Notes: a model not told the origin generated them from the sequence alone. A stretch of 64,000 nucleotides of DNA from Acrocarpospora corrugata (GCF_009687845.1 NZ_BLAD01000048.1:1-64000), one strand, 5' to 3'. Counted from the first letter of the stretch, positions 27,125-36,000 are shown. Program-made: numbers and translations.

Positions 27125-28182
27125 GAGCCGTCCTTGCGGCGCGGGGTGACCAGGCCGCCGAAAGCGCCGAGCAGGAGGCCGAGCAGAGGGCCGGCGATCA
27201 GGCCGGCCTCGTATTTCGCGGCGGAGTCGCCCACGCTCATCTGGATCTCGAACGGGGTGCCGTGCGGGACGCTGGGGCTGGGGTTGGCCCATTTGAGGTC
27301 GACCTGGCCCGGCAGCGTCAGCATGGTGGTGATCGTCAGGATGGCGACGACCAGGGCGGCGGCGGTGCCCGCGTAGAGGCCGGCCAGGGTGCCGCGGCGG
27401 GCCGTGGCGGTGAAGGTCGCCGGGCGGCGGGTGTACCGGGCGGCGACCGGGCCGGCGGCCAGGAGCAGGCCCAGCGGAAGCAGGGTCAGCACGCCGAGGT
27501 AGGCGGCGGAGTCCGGGAGGCCGCCCAGCGGCATCAGCGTGTAGACGACCAGCGCGGCGGCGACGCCGAGGCCCGATCCGGCGGCCAGGGTGGCGGGGTC
27601 GGCGGACACGCGCCGGGAGGTCGCCGTCAGGATCAGCAGGGCGTAGCCGCCGAGCAGGGTCAGCACGAGGATCGCGCCGACCACGGCGCCGCTGCGCATC
27701 TCGGCGTCGTGGTTGGCCTGGTCGAAGGCGACGAAGTGGTCGAATCTGCTGCCCGCGAAGCGGGACAGGCCGACGATGACGCCGAGCAGCGCGTACATGG
27801 CCAGATAGCCGCCGACGCGGACGATCCGGGCGGCGCGGTTGTCGGCGACCGGGCCGAGGAACGGGCGCGTCAGCCAGGGCAGGACGGCGAGCAGCGTCAC
27901 CACGGCGATCGTGGCGGCCCGGTTGGTCGGCGCGGCCACGTTCTCGGTTCCGGGATGCCAGTCGAGCCAGACCAGGGCGGCTCCCGCCACCACCGCGGAG
28001 AATGTGTATCCGATGCTGCGGATCATTCCGGCCTCCCTGGCCACCAGCAACAGCCCTCCGGCCTGCCAGCGCAGTCGCGCCGACCGGCCCTGAACGTGCC
28101 CGGACTCGGCCTGGAGGGCTTCGCCCCAGTCCCGCCGGTGCGGCGGCAGCAGCCGGACCGCCCAGCTCAGTAACCGGTCCAT
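27121..28182 (-). CDS. multi-pass membrane protein paired with PadR regulator
   Basis: A 353-aa protein with about eight hydrophobic helices after a soluble start (MDRLLSWAVRLLPPHRRDWGEAL). That start is like the permease-prefix region of actinobacterial membrane proteins found next to PadR regulators. Its start codon overlaps the PadR stop by one base (TGATG), so the two are coupled. No transport or enzyme signature is visible. A stress- or drug-responsive membrane role is typical for such pairs but unproven here. Confidence 0.75.
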   Translation of the reverse strand: MDRLLSWAVRLLPPHRRDWGEALQAESGHVQGRSARLRWQAGGLLLVAREAGMIRSIGYTFSAVVAGAALVWLDWHPGTENVAAPTNRAATIAVVTLLAVLPWLTRPFLGPVADNRAARIVRVGGYLAMYALLGVIVGLSRFAGSRFDHFVAFDQANHDAEMRSGAVVGAILVLTLLGGYALLILTATSRRVSADPATLAAGSGLGVAAALVVYTLMPLGGLPDSAAYLGVLTLLPLGLLLAAGPVAARYTRRPATFTATARRGTLAGLYAGTAAALVVAILTITTMLTLPGQVDLKWANPSPSVPHGTPFEIQMSVGDSAAKYEAGLIAGPLLGLLLGAFGGLVTPRRKDGS

Positions 28183-28496
28183 CAGGCTCCTTCCACGCCC
28201 AGGAGGCGGATTCCGGTCGGTCGGGGACTGGATGCGGCTGATTCCTGCGCGACGGTGACGCCTTCGGCGGTGAGCCGGTACAGGTGCCGCCTGGGGCGCC
28301 CGGCGGGTTGTTCGTCCTCCCAGCGGGCCTCCAGGAGCCCCCGGCCGGCGAGCCGGATCAGGATCGGGTAGAGCGTGCCCGATTTCAGGCCGGTCTCTTT
28401 GGCGAGGTCATAGCCGTGCCGCCAGTCCAATGGCGCTGAAGACAGCACCGCCATCACCGACAGGGTCTGCGCCGAAGGTTTCGTGTTCCTGACCAC
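28182..28496 (-). CDS. PadR-family transcriptional regulator
   Basis: A 104-aa winged-helix repressor of the short PadR type: HGYDLAKETGLKSGTLYPILIRLAGRGLLEARWE, followed by RRHLYRLTAEG. The GTG start lies only 8 bases from a 16-bp palindrome. A TAGAGT -10 and TAGACG -35 with 17-base spacing place the transcription start about at the GTG, so the mRNA may be leaderless. Autoregulation together with the membrane protein is the likely arrangement. Confidence 0.88.
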   Translation of the reverse strand: MVRNTKPSAQTLSVMAVLSSAPLDWRHGYDLAKETGLKSGTLYPILIRLAGRGLLEARWEDEQPAGRPRRHLYRLTAEGVTVAQESAASSPRPTGIRLLGVEGA

Positions 28497-28504
28497 GCGC
28501 CGAA

Positions 28505-28520
28505 CTCTACCTAGGTAGAG
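28505..28520. promoter_or_regulatory. PadR-type palindromic operator
   Basis: CTCTACCTAGGTAGAG is a perfect 16-bp palindrome overlapping the predicted -10 and spacer of the PadR promoter. It also overlaps the stop codon of the GH95 pseudogene. Position and symmetry fit autorepression. Confidence 0.75.
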
Positions 28521-29955
28521 CTAAGGCGTCTATGGGGATCCCCGCGAGGAGTTGGAGCTCCTGGCCGTTGACGGTCGCGGTGATGGTCTCGCGGGCGGTC
28601 AGCGTGACTTCGATCCTCTCGGGGGACCAGGACAGGCGGTCGACCCTGATACCGGCTCTGGCCAGCAGGCCGGTGGCCTCGCCGGATGGCCAGGGGCAGG
28701 CGGGGAGCAGGTCGATGCGACCCTCGTCGGTGGAGCGGAGGAGCATGGCGGCGATCAGGGCGGGGGTTCCGCCGCAGATGTCCACGTTGAAGAGGGCGTC
28801 GCGGTTGTGGGTGGAGACCAGGTTGGGGCGCCAGTAGCGGGTGCTGAGCAGGGTCAGGGCCTCGTGCGCCTCGGCGGTCAGGCCGAGTCCGGCCGCGGCC
28901 AGCCCGAGCTGGACCAGGCCGAAGGCCATCTCGTCGGAGTCGGCGCTTCGCCGCCAGTCCAGGCGCTTCCGTACGGCCAGCGTCCCCGGGGGCCGCGAGG
29001 TGGAGGTCGGGTTCGTACCAGAAGGGATACAGGTGGGATACGTGGCGGTGTTCGTGGTTGTCCTTGAGGTCCCACGCCCATTCGGCGAGTTCGCCGGTCG
29101 GGGCGGTCCGGTAGGCGGGCAATCGCCGCGCCAACGTCTCCCAGCGGGAGCTCGGAGCGACTCTGCCGAGGTTGGTGAGCAGGTCGCGGACCGCGGCGAG
29201 GTCCATGGTGGCGTTGATCGCGGCCTGGGCGGTCTCGCCGGGTGGGGCGTTCTCCGGGGAGTACGACGGGGCGAAGTTGCCCTGGGGGGTCCAGGAAGTC
29301 CTCGTAGAAGGTCGCGGCTTCGGTCATGCCGGTGGTCCGGAGGTGGCCGCCTTGGGCGCTCACGCGGCATTCGACGCGGTAGAGGGGGTGGTCAGGCGCA
29401 GGGTGTAGGCGTCGGTGATCGAGGGCGTGCATTCGAGCGGGGGTCTTCGGGTGGGGCGAGGTCGAGAACGCCGTTGATGTCGCCGGTGAGGCGGATCGCG
29501 ATCACGTCGTCGGCGCGGGAGGCGAACACCTCCTGAGCGAAGCCGGGCCAGCCCTGCGTGACGACACCGGAGGTGAAATCACATTCCCGGAAATATGGGG
29601 AGCTGCTGGTCAGCGGGCGGAAGGTGAGGGTCGCCGAGGGGACCAAAGGGTCGATCTGGCGTAGTTCCGCGTAGGCCGGGTTCTCCTCGATGGCCAGGTC
29701 GAGCACGCGGTCGGCCGCCTGCTGGTACGCGCCGCCGTACAGCAGAGAGCGAAGTTCGGGCAGGATGCGGACCGTGTTCGGGGGGTCGAGTGGGGGCCCG
29801 ACCGGGAGGAACAGGCGTTCGTGGGAGAACGTGACACGTAACGCGCGGGGCCCGCCGTACACCAGCGCGCCCTGACGGCCGTTTCCGGTGATCAGGGCAT
29901 GTTCCCAGTCGTCGGTACAGGTACGCGAGCCGAAGCCGTTGACACCGGAGATCAT
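28507..29955 (-). pseudogene. GH95 alpha-L-fucosidase-like pseudogene
   Basis: Remnant of a family 95 enzyme, normally about 750-800 aa, reduced to about 480 codons. The N-domain starts ISGVNGFGSRTCTDDWEHAL with GNGRQGALVYGG and HERLFLPVG. The reading frame then changes near 29445 and 29393, and again near 29290 to WTPQGNFAPSYSPENAPPG. It continues through HRHVSHLYPFWYEPD, then changes near 28985 to end with NRDALFNVDICGGTPALIAAMLL. Most of the N-terminal half of the catalytic (alpha/alpha)6 domain, about 300 residues, is missing between the N-domain and SPEN. At least four frame changes plus a deletion mean the gene is dead. It is divergent from GH42 and shares an operator-like element with the GH31 operon. 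Confidence 0.85.
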
Positions 29956-29958
29956 GGC

Positions 29959-29981
29959 AATTAGTTTGACCTCCATCCTAA
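29959..29981. promoter_or_regulatory. putative operator shared with the GH31 operon
   Basis: A 23-bp element beginning AATTAGTTTG and ending CATCCTAA, 20 of 23 identical to that at 13845-13867. TTAGTTTG and CATCCTAA form an inverted repeat (6 of 8) with a 5-base spacer. It lies 3 bases upstream of the GH95 start and 21 bases upstream of the GH42 start, so it could control both. Confidence 0.6.
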
Positions 29982-30002
29982 TGGGCGGCAAGAGGGGGGC
30001 CG

Positions 30003-31886
30003 ATGGCGGGCCTGCGCTACGGCGGCGACTACAACCCCGAGCAGTGGCCCGAGGAGGTCTGGCAGGAGGACGTCGCCCTGATGCGCGAGGCGGCGGTCAA
30101 CCTCGTGACCGTGGGCGTCTTCTCCTGGTCCCGCCTGGAACCCGCCCCCGGCGAGTACGACTTCGGCTGGCTCGACCGGGTCCTCGACCTGCTCGACGCC
30201 AACGACATCCAGGTCAACCTCGCCACCCCGACCGCCTCCCCACCGCCCTGGTTCGGCCTCGCCCACCCCGACGCGCTCACCGTCACCGCCGACGGGGTAC
30301 GGCTCACGCACGGCAGCCGCGACACCTACTGCGCCAGCGCTCCCCCCTACCGCGCCGCGGCCCGCCGAATCGCCACCACCCTGGCCGACCGGTACGGCAA
30401 GCACCCCGCCCTCGCCCTCTGGCACGTCCACAACGAATACGGCACCTGGTGCCACTGCGACCACGTCGCCACCGCCTTCCGCACCTGGCTGACCCACCGC
30501 CACGGCACCCTGACCGCACTCAACGACGCCTGGACGACCTCGTTCTGGAGCCAGCACTACTCCGACTGGTCCCAGATCACACCCCCGCGAAAGACGCAGT
30601 ACCTCCCCAACCCCGCGCAGGCCCTGGACTTCCGCCGCTTCCTCTCCGACGAGATGCTCGCCTGCTACCGGGAGCAGCGCGACATCCTCCGCCCGACCGG
30701 CGTGCCCGTGACGACCAACTTCGTCTTCGGCGGCTGGGTGCCGGTCGATCACCGGCGCTGGGCCGAGGAGGTGGATCTGGTCGCCATCGACGACTACCCG
30801 TCCGGGAACCCGGAGGAGGGGAGCGCGTTCGCCGCCGACCTGGCCCGGTCGTGGGCGCGCGGGCGGCCCTGGCTGCTGATGGAGCAGGCCGCCGGGGTGC
30901 GGTACAGCGGCGGCCGGATGATCCCCAAACCGCCCGGCGCGATGGCGCGGCACTCGCTCCAGCACATCGCCCGGGGCTCGCAGGGCGCGATGTTCTTCCA
31001 GTGGCGGGCCTCCCGCGGCGGCACCGAACAATGGCACCACGGCATGGTCCCGCACGCCGGCCCCAACTCCCGCACATTCCACGAAATATCGGCATTAGGG
31101 AGGGCGCTTGCCGAACTCCCCCGGCATACCCCCGGAATCGCCGCCAAGGTGGCGATCCTCTGGGACTACGAAGCGTGGTGGGCCCAACAATCCCCCGGCC
31201 TGCCCGCCCCCGATCTCGACTACCTCAATTCGGTCCGGCAGGCCCACCGCGTGCTGTGGCGGCACGGAATCACCCCCGACTTCGCCCACCCATCCGACGA
31301 TATTTCGCCATATGAAATGATCCTCGTCCCCAGCCTCTACCTAATCAGCGCCGAATCCGCCGCCAACCTGACCGGCTTCGTCCGCGCCGGCGGCACCTTG
31401 ATCGTTTCCTACTTCAGCGGCCTGGTCGACGAGCACTGCCGGGTCCACCTGGGCGGCCACCCCGGCGCCCTCCGCGACCTGCTCGGAATCTCCGTCGACG
31501 AGTTCTGCCCGCTGACCGAACCGGTCCCGCTGACCATGGGGCTGACCGGGACGATCTGGACCGAGCACATCCGCCTGACCAGCGCCGACGCGTTCGCCGC
31601 CTACCCCGACCGAACCCCGGCGATCACCCGCAACCGGCACGGCGCCGGCACGGCCTGGTACCTGTCCACCAACCTCGACGACGACGGCTACGCCGCGCTG
31701 CTCACCGCCGCCGGTCTGCCCGCCGCCATCACCCCGCCCGGCGTCGAGATCGTCCGCCATCGCGACGGAACCGTCTACGCCATCAACCACACCGCCGACA
31801 CCATCTCGGGCATCGCCCCGGAACCCCTGCTCCCAGGCGGTTTCGCGGTCTTCAACGATCTTTGCCACCGACCTGCCCAAACGTGA
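30003..31886 (+). CDS. GH42 beta-galactosidase
   Basis: A 627-aa family 42 enzyme without signal peptide. YGGDYNPEQWPEEVW starts the barrel. WHVHNEYG carries the acid/base Glu and LLMEQAAGVRYSGGR the nucleophile, where the paralogue at 20905-22884 has MEHS. The start has an AGAGGGG ribosome binding site. Next to a GH95 fucosidase remnant and sharing an operator-like element with a GH31 alpha-xylosidase, it may remove galactose from xyloglucan side chains, although GH42 also acts on other beta-galactosides and alpha-L-arabinopyranosides. Confidence 0.9.
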   Translation: MAGLRYGGDYNPEQWPEEVWQEDVALMREAAVNLVTVGVFSWSRLEPAPGEYDFGWLDRVLDLLDANDIQVNLATPTASPPPWFGLAHPDALTVTADGVRLTHGSRDTYCASAPPYRAAARRIATTLADRYGKHPALALWHVHNEYGTWCHCDHVATAFRTWLTHRHGTLTALNDAWTTSFWSQHYSDWSQITPPRKTQYLPNPAQALDFRRFLSDEMLACYREQRDILRPTGVPVTTNFVFGGWVPVDHRRWAEEVDLVAIDDYPSGNPEEGSAFAADLARSWARGRPWLLMEQAAGVRYSGGRMIPKPPGAMARHSLQHIARGSQGAMFFQWRASRGGTEQWHHGMVPHAGPNSRTFHEISALGRALAELPRHTPGIAAKVAILWDYEAWWAQQSPGLPAPDLDYLNSVRQAHRVLWRHGITPDFAHPSDDISPYEMILVPSLYLISAESAANLTGFVRAGGTLIVSYFSGLVDEHCRVHLGGHPGALRDLLGISVDEFCPLTEPVPLTMGLTGTIWTEHIRLTSADAFAAYPDRTPAITRNRHGAGTAWYLSTNLDDDGYAALLTAAGLPAAITPPGVEIVRHRDGTVYAINHTADTISGIAPEPLLPGGFAVFNDLCHRPAQT

Positions 31887-32191
31887 ACTGGATCAGGAAT
31901 GGCGGCTTAACGGGCCCTTGTTGGCCTTTCATGCGGGAGTCACACCGGCCTACTGTCCGCGTGCCGGTCCCGATGGCCGGCCGAGGCTACTTCGCCTCAC
32001 GCGCCCCGGCTTTCACACGCCCGCGCGAGCCGGGGCGCCCATTCCAACCAGAACGGCAGAGGGTGTCAACCACCGCGCGCCCGCAGCCGTCCTCTCCTGG
32101 CAACGGTCAAAAACTGCCAGTAAAAAACAAGGGGACGGCAAACAGGAAGGCGCATAGTCTGCTCAACATCACCGGAAGGAGGGCGATCATC
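31887..32191. other. intergenic region without recognised gene
   Basis: About 300 bases between GH42 and two tiny ORFs. An A-rich stretch around 32105-32145 contrasts with the surrounding GC. A TAGTCT hexamer near 32155 could be a -10 element for the small gene at 32192. No RNA gene or repeat is evident. Confidence 0.4.
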
Positions 32192-32308
32192 ATGGCCATT
32201 CAAGGAAGCCGCCGACGAATCCGGATTCCCAAGTCACGCTTGCGTCGCGGCGCGAAGGCCGATGACCTCGACCTCCGATCCCCGTCCGGACGCCTGCTGC
32301 CGTTCTAG
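32192..32308 (+). CDS. very small basic protein, unknown
   Basis: A 38-aa ORF (MAIQGSRRRIRIPKSRLRRG...RSPSGRLLPF) with a strong AGGAGG ribosome binding site (GGAAGGAGGGCG, about 9 bases before the ATG). It is strongly basic in the first half. No family recognised. The good ribosome binding site and possible promoter argue that it is real, the length argues caution. Confidence 0.4.
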   Translation: MAIQGSRRRIRIPKSRLRRGAKADDLDLRSPSGRLLPF

Positions 32309-32388
32309 GCGCTTTACAGCAGTTTTATGCCTTCATCTGTAGAAAATTCATGTTAGGTAACGAAATCGTCACGCCCGGGGGGATAGCG

Positions 32389-32565
32389 ATGCTCAAGGTG
32401 GTGCCACCGCTAGCCAAAGTGAGAGACATCCGGTCCGCTCTGCGCCGGAGGCCCAGCTCACTCACGTCCGTCAACCACGACACCAAGATCATTCACCTCA
32501 GCCAGTACCGGCCCGCCAAGATCATCCACTTCCCGAAGCGTACCGACCCGACGACGGTGGCCTGA
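32389..32565 (+). CDS. small hypothetical protein, unknown
   Basis: A 58-aa ORF starting MLKVVPPLAKVRDIRSALRR and containing two KIIH units (TKIIHLSQYRP, AKIIHFPKRT). A GGGGGGA run precedes the ATG. An in-frame ATG at 32350 is an alternative. It lies 80 bases after the other tiny ORF and converges on the phospholipase C gene. Unknown function. Confidence 0.4.
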   Translation: MLKVVPPLAKVRDIRSALRRRPSSLTSVNHDTKIIHLSQYRPAKIIHFPKRTDPTTVA

Positions 32566-32566
32566 T

Positions 32567-34507
32567 TCATCCGGTGCTGATTCCGGGGTCGCTCAGGCTG
32601 GGTTCGCCGTTCTCGACGTGCCCCGCCAGGCGGCGGGCGTACTGCGGGTCGCCGGAGGTGAACTCCTGGTCGTACCAGCCGTCCGACAGTGGCACGGCGT
32701 GGGTCACGGCACCGCCCGGCTCCATCGGGTAGACGGCGGCGACGCCGTAGCGGTCCGTGACAGTGAGCACGCGTGCGACGTCGCCCGTGTTGACGATCGT
32801 CAGCGCCTCCCCGAAGACGACCTCGGGGCCGTTCCCGCGGAAGGTGCGGAGGAATCCGTTGGGCCCGTGCACCGACAGGTCGTGCTCGCCCGGCGGCCAG
32901 GTGTCCGACAACGTCTTCCCGGATTCGACGGTGTACGTCCACGGACCACGGCCGTCCGCCGACGTGACATAGAACGTCGCGCCCGCCGCACCCCGGCTCT
33001 CGAACTCGACCACGAAGGAGCCGTCGGCCCGAGTCCGGCCGTCCACCCGCAGGTCATAGGGCAGCGCCCGCGCGGGCCTGCGTCCCGGCTCCTGCTTGGG
33101 CAGCGGCGGATCGGCGGGCAGCGGCGTCACGTGGTCGGGGTGGCGCAGCCGGTCCTGCGGGGCGTAGCCGCTGGTGTCGGGGAGCGCCGCCGGGGCCGGG
33201 TCCGGCGTGGTGAAGTCGAACGCGGACGTGAGGTCCCCGCAGATCGCGCGCCGCCAGGGCGAGATGCCCGGCTCGGCCACCCCGAAGCGGGCTTCCATGA
33301 ACTGGATGATCGAGGTCAGGTCGAACACTTCGGAGCACACCCAGCCGCCCTTGCTCCACGGCGACACCACGATCATCGGGACCCGCTGGCCCAATCCGTA
33401 GGGACCGTCGCGGAAGTCGCCGCCGCCCGTGTAGATCTCGCCGGTGACGTCCACGGTCGACGCCCCCCGCTCGGGCGATCCCGCCGGATAGGGCGGGACG
33501 ACGTGGTCGAAGAAGCCGTCATTCTCGTCGTACGTGATGAGCAGCACGGTCTTGCTCCACACGTCCGGATCGGCCGTCAGCGCGTCGAGCGTCTGCGCGA
33601 TGTACCAGGCGCCGTAGTTGGCCGGCCAGTTCGGATGCTCGCTGTACGCCTCCGGCGCGGCCAGCCAGGAGACCTGCGGCAGCCGCCCGTTGACCACATC
33701 GGCCTTGAAGATGTCGAAAAGCCCCTCCCCGGCCTTGGCGTTCGTCCCGGTCCTGGCCTTCTCGTACAGCGGATCGCCCGGCCGCGCGTCCCGGTAGGCG
33801 TCGAAGAACAGCAGACTGTTGCTGGCGTAGTTGCCGATGTACGGCGCGTGGTGCGTCCACCCCCAGTTCCCGGCGGCGTCCAGCCCGTCCCCGATGTCCT
33901 GGTAGATCTTCCAGGAGATCCCGGCCCGCTCCAGCCGCTCCGGATAGGTCGTCCACCCGTAGCCGAGCTGGTCGTTCCGAAGCACCGGCCCGCCCCCGGT
34001 CCCGTCGTTCCCGGTGTGACCGCTCCACAGGTAGAACCGGTTCGGATCCGTGGGCCCCAGCACCGAGCAGTGGAAGGCGTCGCAGACGGTGAACGCGTCA
34101 GCCAGCGCGTAATGGAACGGAAGGTCGTCCCGGGTGAGGTACGCCATGGTTCCCGCCGTCTTGGCCGGGATCCAGCGGTCGTATCGCCCCTCGTTGAAGG
34201 CGTCGTGACCGCTGTTCCACTCGTGGTCGAGATCCTTCAGGAACCTCCCGCCCAGCGGCCCGCCCTCGGGACGGAACGGCAGCACGTCACGGGTGCCGTC
34301 GGACTGGTACCAGACCGGCTTGCCGCTGGGCAGCACCACCGGCCGGGGATCGCCGAAGCCGCGCACCCCGCGCAACGACCCGAAATACTGGTCGAAGGAC
34401 CGGTTCTCCTGCATCAGCACGACGATGTGCTCGACATCCTGGAGAGTGCCGGTGCGGGTGTCGGCGGGGATCGCGGCGGCGCGGGCGATGCTGTCCGACA
34501 GCTGCAT
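32567..34507 (-). CDS. phosphocholine-preferring phospholipase C (non-haemolytic PLC family), no Tat signal
   Basis: A 646-aa enzyme of the acid phosphatase/PLC superfamily. EHIVVLMQENRSFDQYFGSLRGVRGF is the metal/active-site start, with later PTDPNRFYLWSGHT, TYDENDGFFDHVVPP and SPWSKGGWV, and two C-terminal DUF756-type beta domains. Family members normally carry a twin-Arg signal before ARAAA. Here translation starts at MQLSDSIARAAAIPA, which keeps only what looks like the cleavage region, and no in-frame RR motif is found upstream. The product is either cytoplasmic or the 5' end has been lost. It follows the methyltransferase gene on the same strand. Confidence 0.85.
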   Translation of the reverse strand: MQLSDSIARAAAIPADTRTGTLQDVEHIVVLMQENRSFDQYFGSLRGVRGFGDPRPVVLPSGKPVWYQSDGTRDVLPFRPEGGPLGGRFLKDLDHEWNSGHDAFNEGRYDRWIPAKTAGTMAYLTRDDLPFHYALADAFTVCDAFHCSVLGPTDPNRFYLWSGHTGNDGTGGGPVLRNDQLGYGWTTYPERLERAGISWKIYQDIGDGLDAAGNWGWTHHAPYIGNYASNSLLFFDAYRDARPGDPLYEKARTGTNAKAGEGLFDIFKADVVNGRLPQVSWLAAPEAYSEHPNWPANYGAWYIAQTLDALTADPDVWSKTVLLITYDENDGFFDHVVPPYPAGSPERGASTVDVTGEIYTGGGDFRDGPYGLGQRVPMIVVSPWSKGGWVCSEVFDLTSIIQFMEARFGVAEPGISPWRRAICGDLTSAFDFTTPDPAPAALPDTSGYAPQDRLRHPDHVTPLPADPPLPKQEPGRRPARALPYDLRVDGRTRADGSFVVEFESRGAAGATFYVTSADGRGPWTYTVESGKTLSDTWPPGEHDLSVHGPNGFLRTFRGNGPEVVFGEALTIVNTGDVARVLTVTDRYGVAAVYPMEPGGAVTHAVPLSDGWYDQEFTSGDPQYARRLAGHVENGEPSLSDPGISTG

Positions 34508-34514
34508 GGGGGGT

Positions 34515-34543
34515 CCTTCTGCCGTAGTGCTCGGTGCAGAAGG
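34515..34543. terminator. stem-loop between methyltransferase and phospholipase genes
   Basis: Perfect 8-bp arms CCTTCTGC and GCAGAAGG around a 13-base loop, immediately after the methyltransferase stop and just before the PLC start codon. It could end the methyltransferase transcript or be a 5' leader structure of the PLC mRNA. There is no T-run. Confidence 0.4.
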
Positions 34544-34555
34544 CAGCCTATTCAG

Positions 34556-35167
34556 TCAGCGGATCGCGCGGAAAACCGTCAGCGAGCGGAGTTCGTGGCG
34601 GTCCACTTTGGTGAACACGTCGGCCAGTGCGTCCTGGATCCGGGACAGCATGGATTCCGGCAGGCGGAGACGGCGGGTGATCCGGTTGGGACGGGTGCCC
34701 CCGTGCCAGCCGATCACCAGCTGGCCACCGGGCTTGGTGACCCGGTGGAGCTCCCGGAGGCCCGCTTCCAGGTCGGGCCAGAGGGCGACGTTGTTCACGC
34801 TGATCACGTAGTCGAAGGAGTCGTCGGGGAAGCCGGTGGCGTCAGCCGTACCCAGCCGGAGATCGACCCGGCCGGCACGAGCCTTCCTGCGGTTGCGGAA
34901 AGTGGCTTGAACCTTCATCTCCGCGGACGGGTCCACCCCGTAGACGGTTCCGGAGCGGGCCAGCAGGGCGACGAGCTTGCCCGGTCCGTAGCCGACTTCG
35001 AGGATTCGATCGTCCTGCCCCCGGTCGAGCAGCGTGGTGACCTGGCGCTGGCGATTGGTGACGCTCATGAACCAGCCGGCCCAGCGGCCCCGCCGGCCCT
35101 CCGGAAAGGCGAACGGCGAGCTGACGGGGCCTTCGACGGCCCAGGACTTCAATTCCCTCATTTCCAT
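34556..35167 (-). CDS. class I SAM-dependent methyltransferase
   Basis: A 203-aa methyltransferase with motif I ILEVGYGPGKLVALLA, an acidic residue in VYGVDPSAEM, and FDYVISVNNVALWPD as motif post-I/II, typical of the UbiE/type-11 family. The N-terminal part (GRWAGWFMSVTNRQRQVTTLL) is characteristic of small actinobacterial members. Substrate unknown. It is encoded just upstream of the phospholipase C gene, though with a stem-loop between them. Confidence 0.82.
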   Translation of the reverse strand: MEMRELKSWAVEGPVSSPFAFPEGRRGRWAGWFMSVTNRQRQVTTLLDRGQDDRILEVGYGPGKLVALLARSGTVYGVDPSAEMKVQATFRNRRKARAGRVDLRLGTADATGFPDDSFDYVISVNNVALWPDLEAGLRELHRVTKPGGQLVIGWHGGTRPNRITRRLRLPESMLSRIQDALADVFTKVDRHELRSLTVFRAIR

Positions 35168-35228
35168 CCCTTCAGGCTGGTGGTTAAAGCCGACTTGAAG
35201 TCAAGACATGGGGATGAAGCCCGTTCCG

Positions 35229-35996
35229 TCACCCGTAGCTTCTGGGCGGGCTGCCGGGCTTGACGTTGACGGCGAGGAACTCCTCGAAGGTGATCCGCCC
35301 GGTCTTGTTCGCCGGAGCCAGATGCAGGCCGGCCCGATAGGCGCCGGCCATCTTGCCGGGCACCCAGATCGGCACCAGCACCCGCCGCCGCCCCGAGGCG
35401 TGCAGATACATGTTGACCAGCTGCCGCAGCGGGATCACCTGAGGCCCGCCCATGTCGCGCACATGCCCGGCCGGCGCCCCGAGCGCCAGCTGCACCAGCC
35501 GATCGGCCACCTCACCGGTGTCGATCGGCTGCACGCTCCACCCCATCGGGACGGGCGCGACCGGCATCCGCGTCATGCCCTGAACCAGGAACCGCACGAA
35601 ATCATGGAACTGCGTCGTCCGCAGGATCGTGTACGGCAGCCCGGACGCCTCGATCATCTGCTCGACCTGGTACTTCTCCTGGTAGTACCAGTACGGATGC
35701 CGGTCGACCCCCACGATCGAGACGTAGACGATGTGAGTGCCCGGCGCCGCCGCCGCCAGCAGATGACGAGTGCTCTCGACATCCGCCCCCTTGGTCCGCG
35801 GATCGCTGGCGAGGTGCACAATCGTGCCCACCCCCGCCACCGCCTCGGCCACGCCCTGGCCGGTGCGCAGATCCCCCTGGTACACCCCTGGTTTGCGGCT
35901 CAGCACCCGGACGTCGCGCGTGCCGTTCTTGAGACGATCGACGACCTCGCGCCCCAGGGCTCCGGTGCCGCCTGTGACAAGTATGGATTCGTTCAT
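35229..35996 (-). CDS. NAD(P)-binding epimerase (COE protein partner of ECF41)
   Basis: A 255-aa NmrA/SDR-like protein with Rossmann motif ILVTGGTGALGREVVDRL and a YQEKYQVEQ segment. The ATG at 35996 starts the Rossmann fold directly. Genes of this kind (carboxymuconolactone decarboxylase, oxidoreductase or epimerase, hence COE) sit next to ECF41 sigma factors and are their main targets. It starts 4 bases after the sigma gene stop. A TGTCACA heptamer on the coding strand 30 bases upstream resembles the ECF41 -35 element. Confidence 0.87.
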   Translation of the reverse strand: MNESILVTGGTGALGREVVDRLKNGTRDVRVLSRKPGVYQGDLRTGQGVAEAVAGVGTIVHLASDPRTKGADVESTRHLLAAAAPGTHIVYVSIVGVDRHPYWYYQEKYQVEQMIEASGLPYTILRTTQFHDFVRFLVQGMTRMPVAPVPMGWSVQPIDTGEVADRLVQLALGAPAGHVRDMGGPQVIPLRQLVNMYLHASGRRRVLVPIWVPGKMAGAYRAGLHLAPANKTGRITFEEFLAVNVKPGSPPRSYG

Positions 35997-36000
35997 GGCC

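Noticed and set aside
32618..35263. 881-codon plus-strand open frame opposite phospholipase C and methyltransferase
   Set aside because: Spans two real genes in antisense and has no domain-like segment.
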